Below are positions 5,425 through 5,619 of a stretch of DNA of 5,619 nucleotides, one piece after another. A model generated the notes under the pieces. The model did no database searches and was not told the DNA's origin. It saw only the letters and a program-made list of their open reading frames with translations. Made by a program: the position numbers and the translations under genes. The stretch comes from Caldifarciminota bacterium (GTDB lineage Bacteria > Hydrothermota > Tepidihabitantia > Tepidihabitantales > CAIPLT01), in NCBI GenBank assembly GCA_025061975.1, contig JANXBB010000232.1, forward strand, positions 1 to 5,619, in the 5' to 3' direction. How positions within the stretch are numbered: the stretch's first letter is position 1; every line of letters starts with the position of its first letter.

Positions 5425-5619
5425 ATGAAAGACTGGAAAACAAGAGTTGTAAAACCCGAAGAGGCTTTACGGGCAATAAAATCAGGTAATCGAGTTTTTA
5501 TTGGTTCAGCTTGTGGAGTACCACGCTCTTTAATAAGAGCTTTATCGAAGATTCCGGCCGAGGATATTGAAATTACCCAAATATTAAATTTAGGAATCAT
5601 TGATTATACTCACGAAGTA
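5425..5619 (+). CDS. Acetyl-CoA hydrolase/transferase family protein, N-terminal 65 residues (cut by window edge)
   Basis: The ATG at 5425 opens a frame of 65 codons running off the right edge. It begins MKDWKTRVVKPEEALRAIKS, then GNRVFIGSACGVPRSLIRAL (21-40). This resembles the start of the acetyl-CoA hydrolase/transferase family, where an SGDRVFIGSG-like segment followed by P-x-x-L-x-x-AL begins the first CoA-transferase domain. Such enzymes move CoA between acyl-CoA and a carboxylate such as acetate, succinate or 4-hydroxybutyrate; which one cannot be told from this fragment. The catalytic Glu lies beyond the edge. Full proteins are about 430 residues, or about 620 when fused to a GNAT domain. 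It is divergent from the kor genes, so the acyl-CoA product of Kor may be its substrate (inference). Start choice is supported by the well-placed promoter and by the family N-terminus. Confidence 0.85.
   Translation, partial: MKDWKTRVVKPEEALRAIKSGNRVFIGSACGVPRSLIRALSKIPAEDIEITQILNLGIIDYTHEV

Noticed and set aside
5406..5600. Minus-strand 64-codon frame at the right edge
   Set aside because: It runs antisense through the CoA-transferase start and its -10 box; the plus-strand reading has the promoter and the family match.
1..5619. CRISPR arrays, insertion sequences, tRNA or rRNA genes
   Set aside because: No tandem direct repeats, transposase motifs, terminal inverted repeats or tRNA-like cloverleaf were seen; nearly all sequence is explained by the listed genes.

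Overview
The window is AT-rich bacterial DNA from what looks like an anaerobe. It is almost fully coding. One long co-oriented gene train runs on the minus strand from about 5230 down past the left edge, and a single divergent gene starts at 5425 on the plus strand and leaves the right edge. The sigma70-type promoters in the gap between the two units argue for a bacterium. The mix of a ferredoxin-dependent 2-oxoacid oxidoreductase, a DUF4438 protein and an archaeal/V-type ATPase is what one finds in deep-branching or uncultured anaerobic lineages (Thermotogae, WOR-3-like groups). No marker gene in the window fixes the lineage, so this is inference.

Reading the minus strand in the direction of transcription: a two-cluster [4Fe-4S] ferredoxin subunit (korD), then the alpha (korA), beta (korB) and gamma (korC) subunits of a four-subunit 2-oxoacid:ferredoxin oxidoreductase, most like the 2-oxoglutarate (KGOR) type. 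All four overlap their neighbours. After a 16-nt gap comes a DUF4438-family protein of unknown function with a consensus Shine-Dalgarno. After a further 19 nt come the first two genes of a V/A-type ATPase operon: the peripheral-stalk subunit G/H and the membrane subunit I, the latter cut by the window edge after 444 residues. The whole train could be one transcript; I see no terminator inside it. The plus-strand gene is the first 65 residues of an acetyl-CoA hydrolase/transferase (CoA-transferase) family protein.

A plausible common theme is fermentative energy metabolism. A 2-oxoacid plus CoA gives an acyl-CoA, CO2 and reduced ferredoxin. The acyl-CoA can be handled by a CoA-transferase, and an ion gradient is used or made by the V-type ATPase. 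The coupling is inferred from proximity only.

The most notable non-coding signal is at 5227-5424. The two divergent transcription units each carry a near-consensus -35/-10 promoter whose -10 hexamer ends exactly 7 nt before an ATG. Both mRNAs should therefore be leaderless or nearly so. On the korD side this also moves the start to the second ATG (5226), because the first ATG overlaps the -10 box. The remaining genes are conventional, and I do not see a clearly new multi-gene system here.
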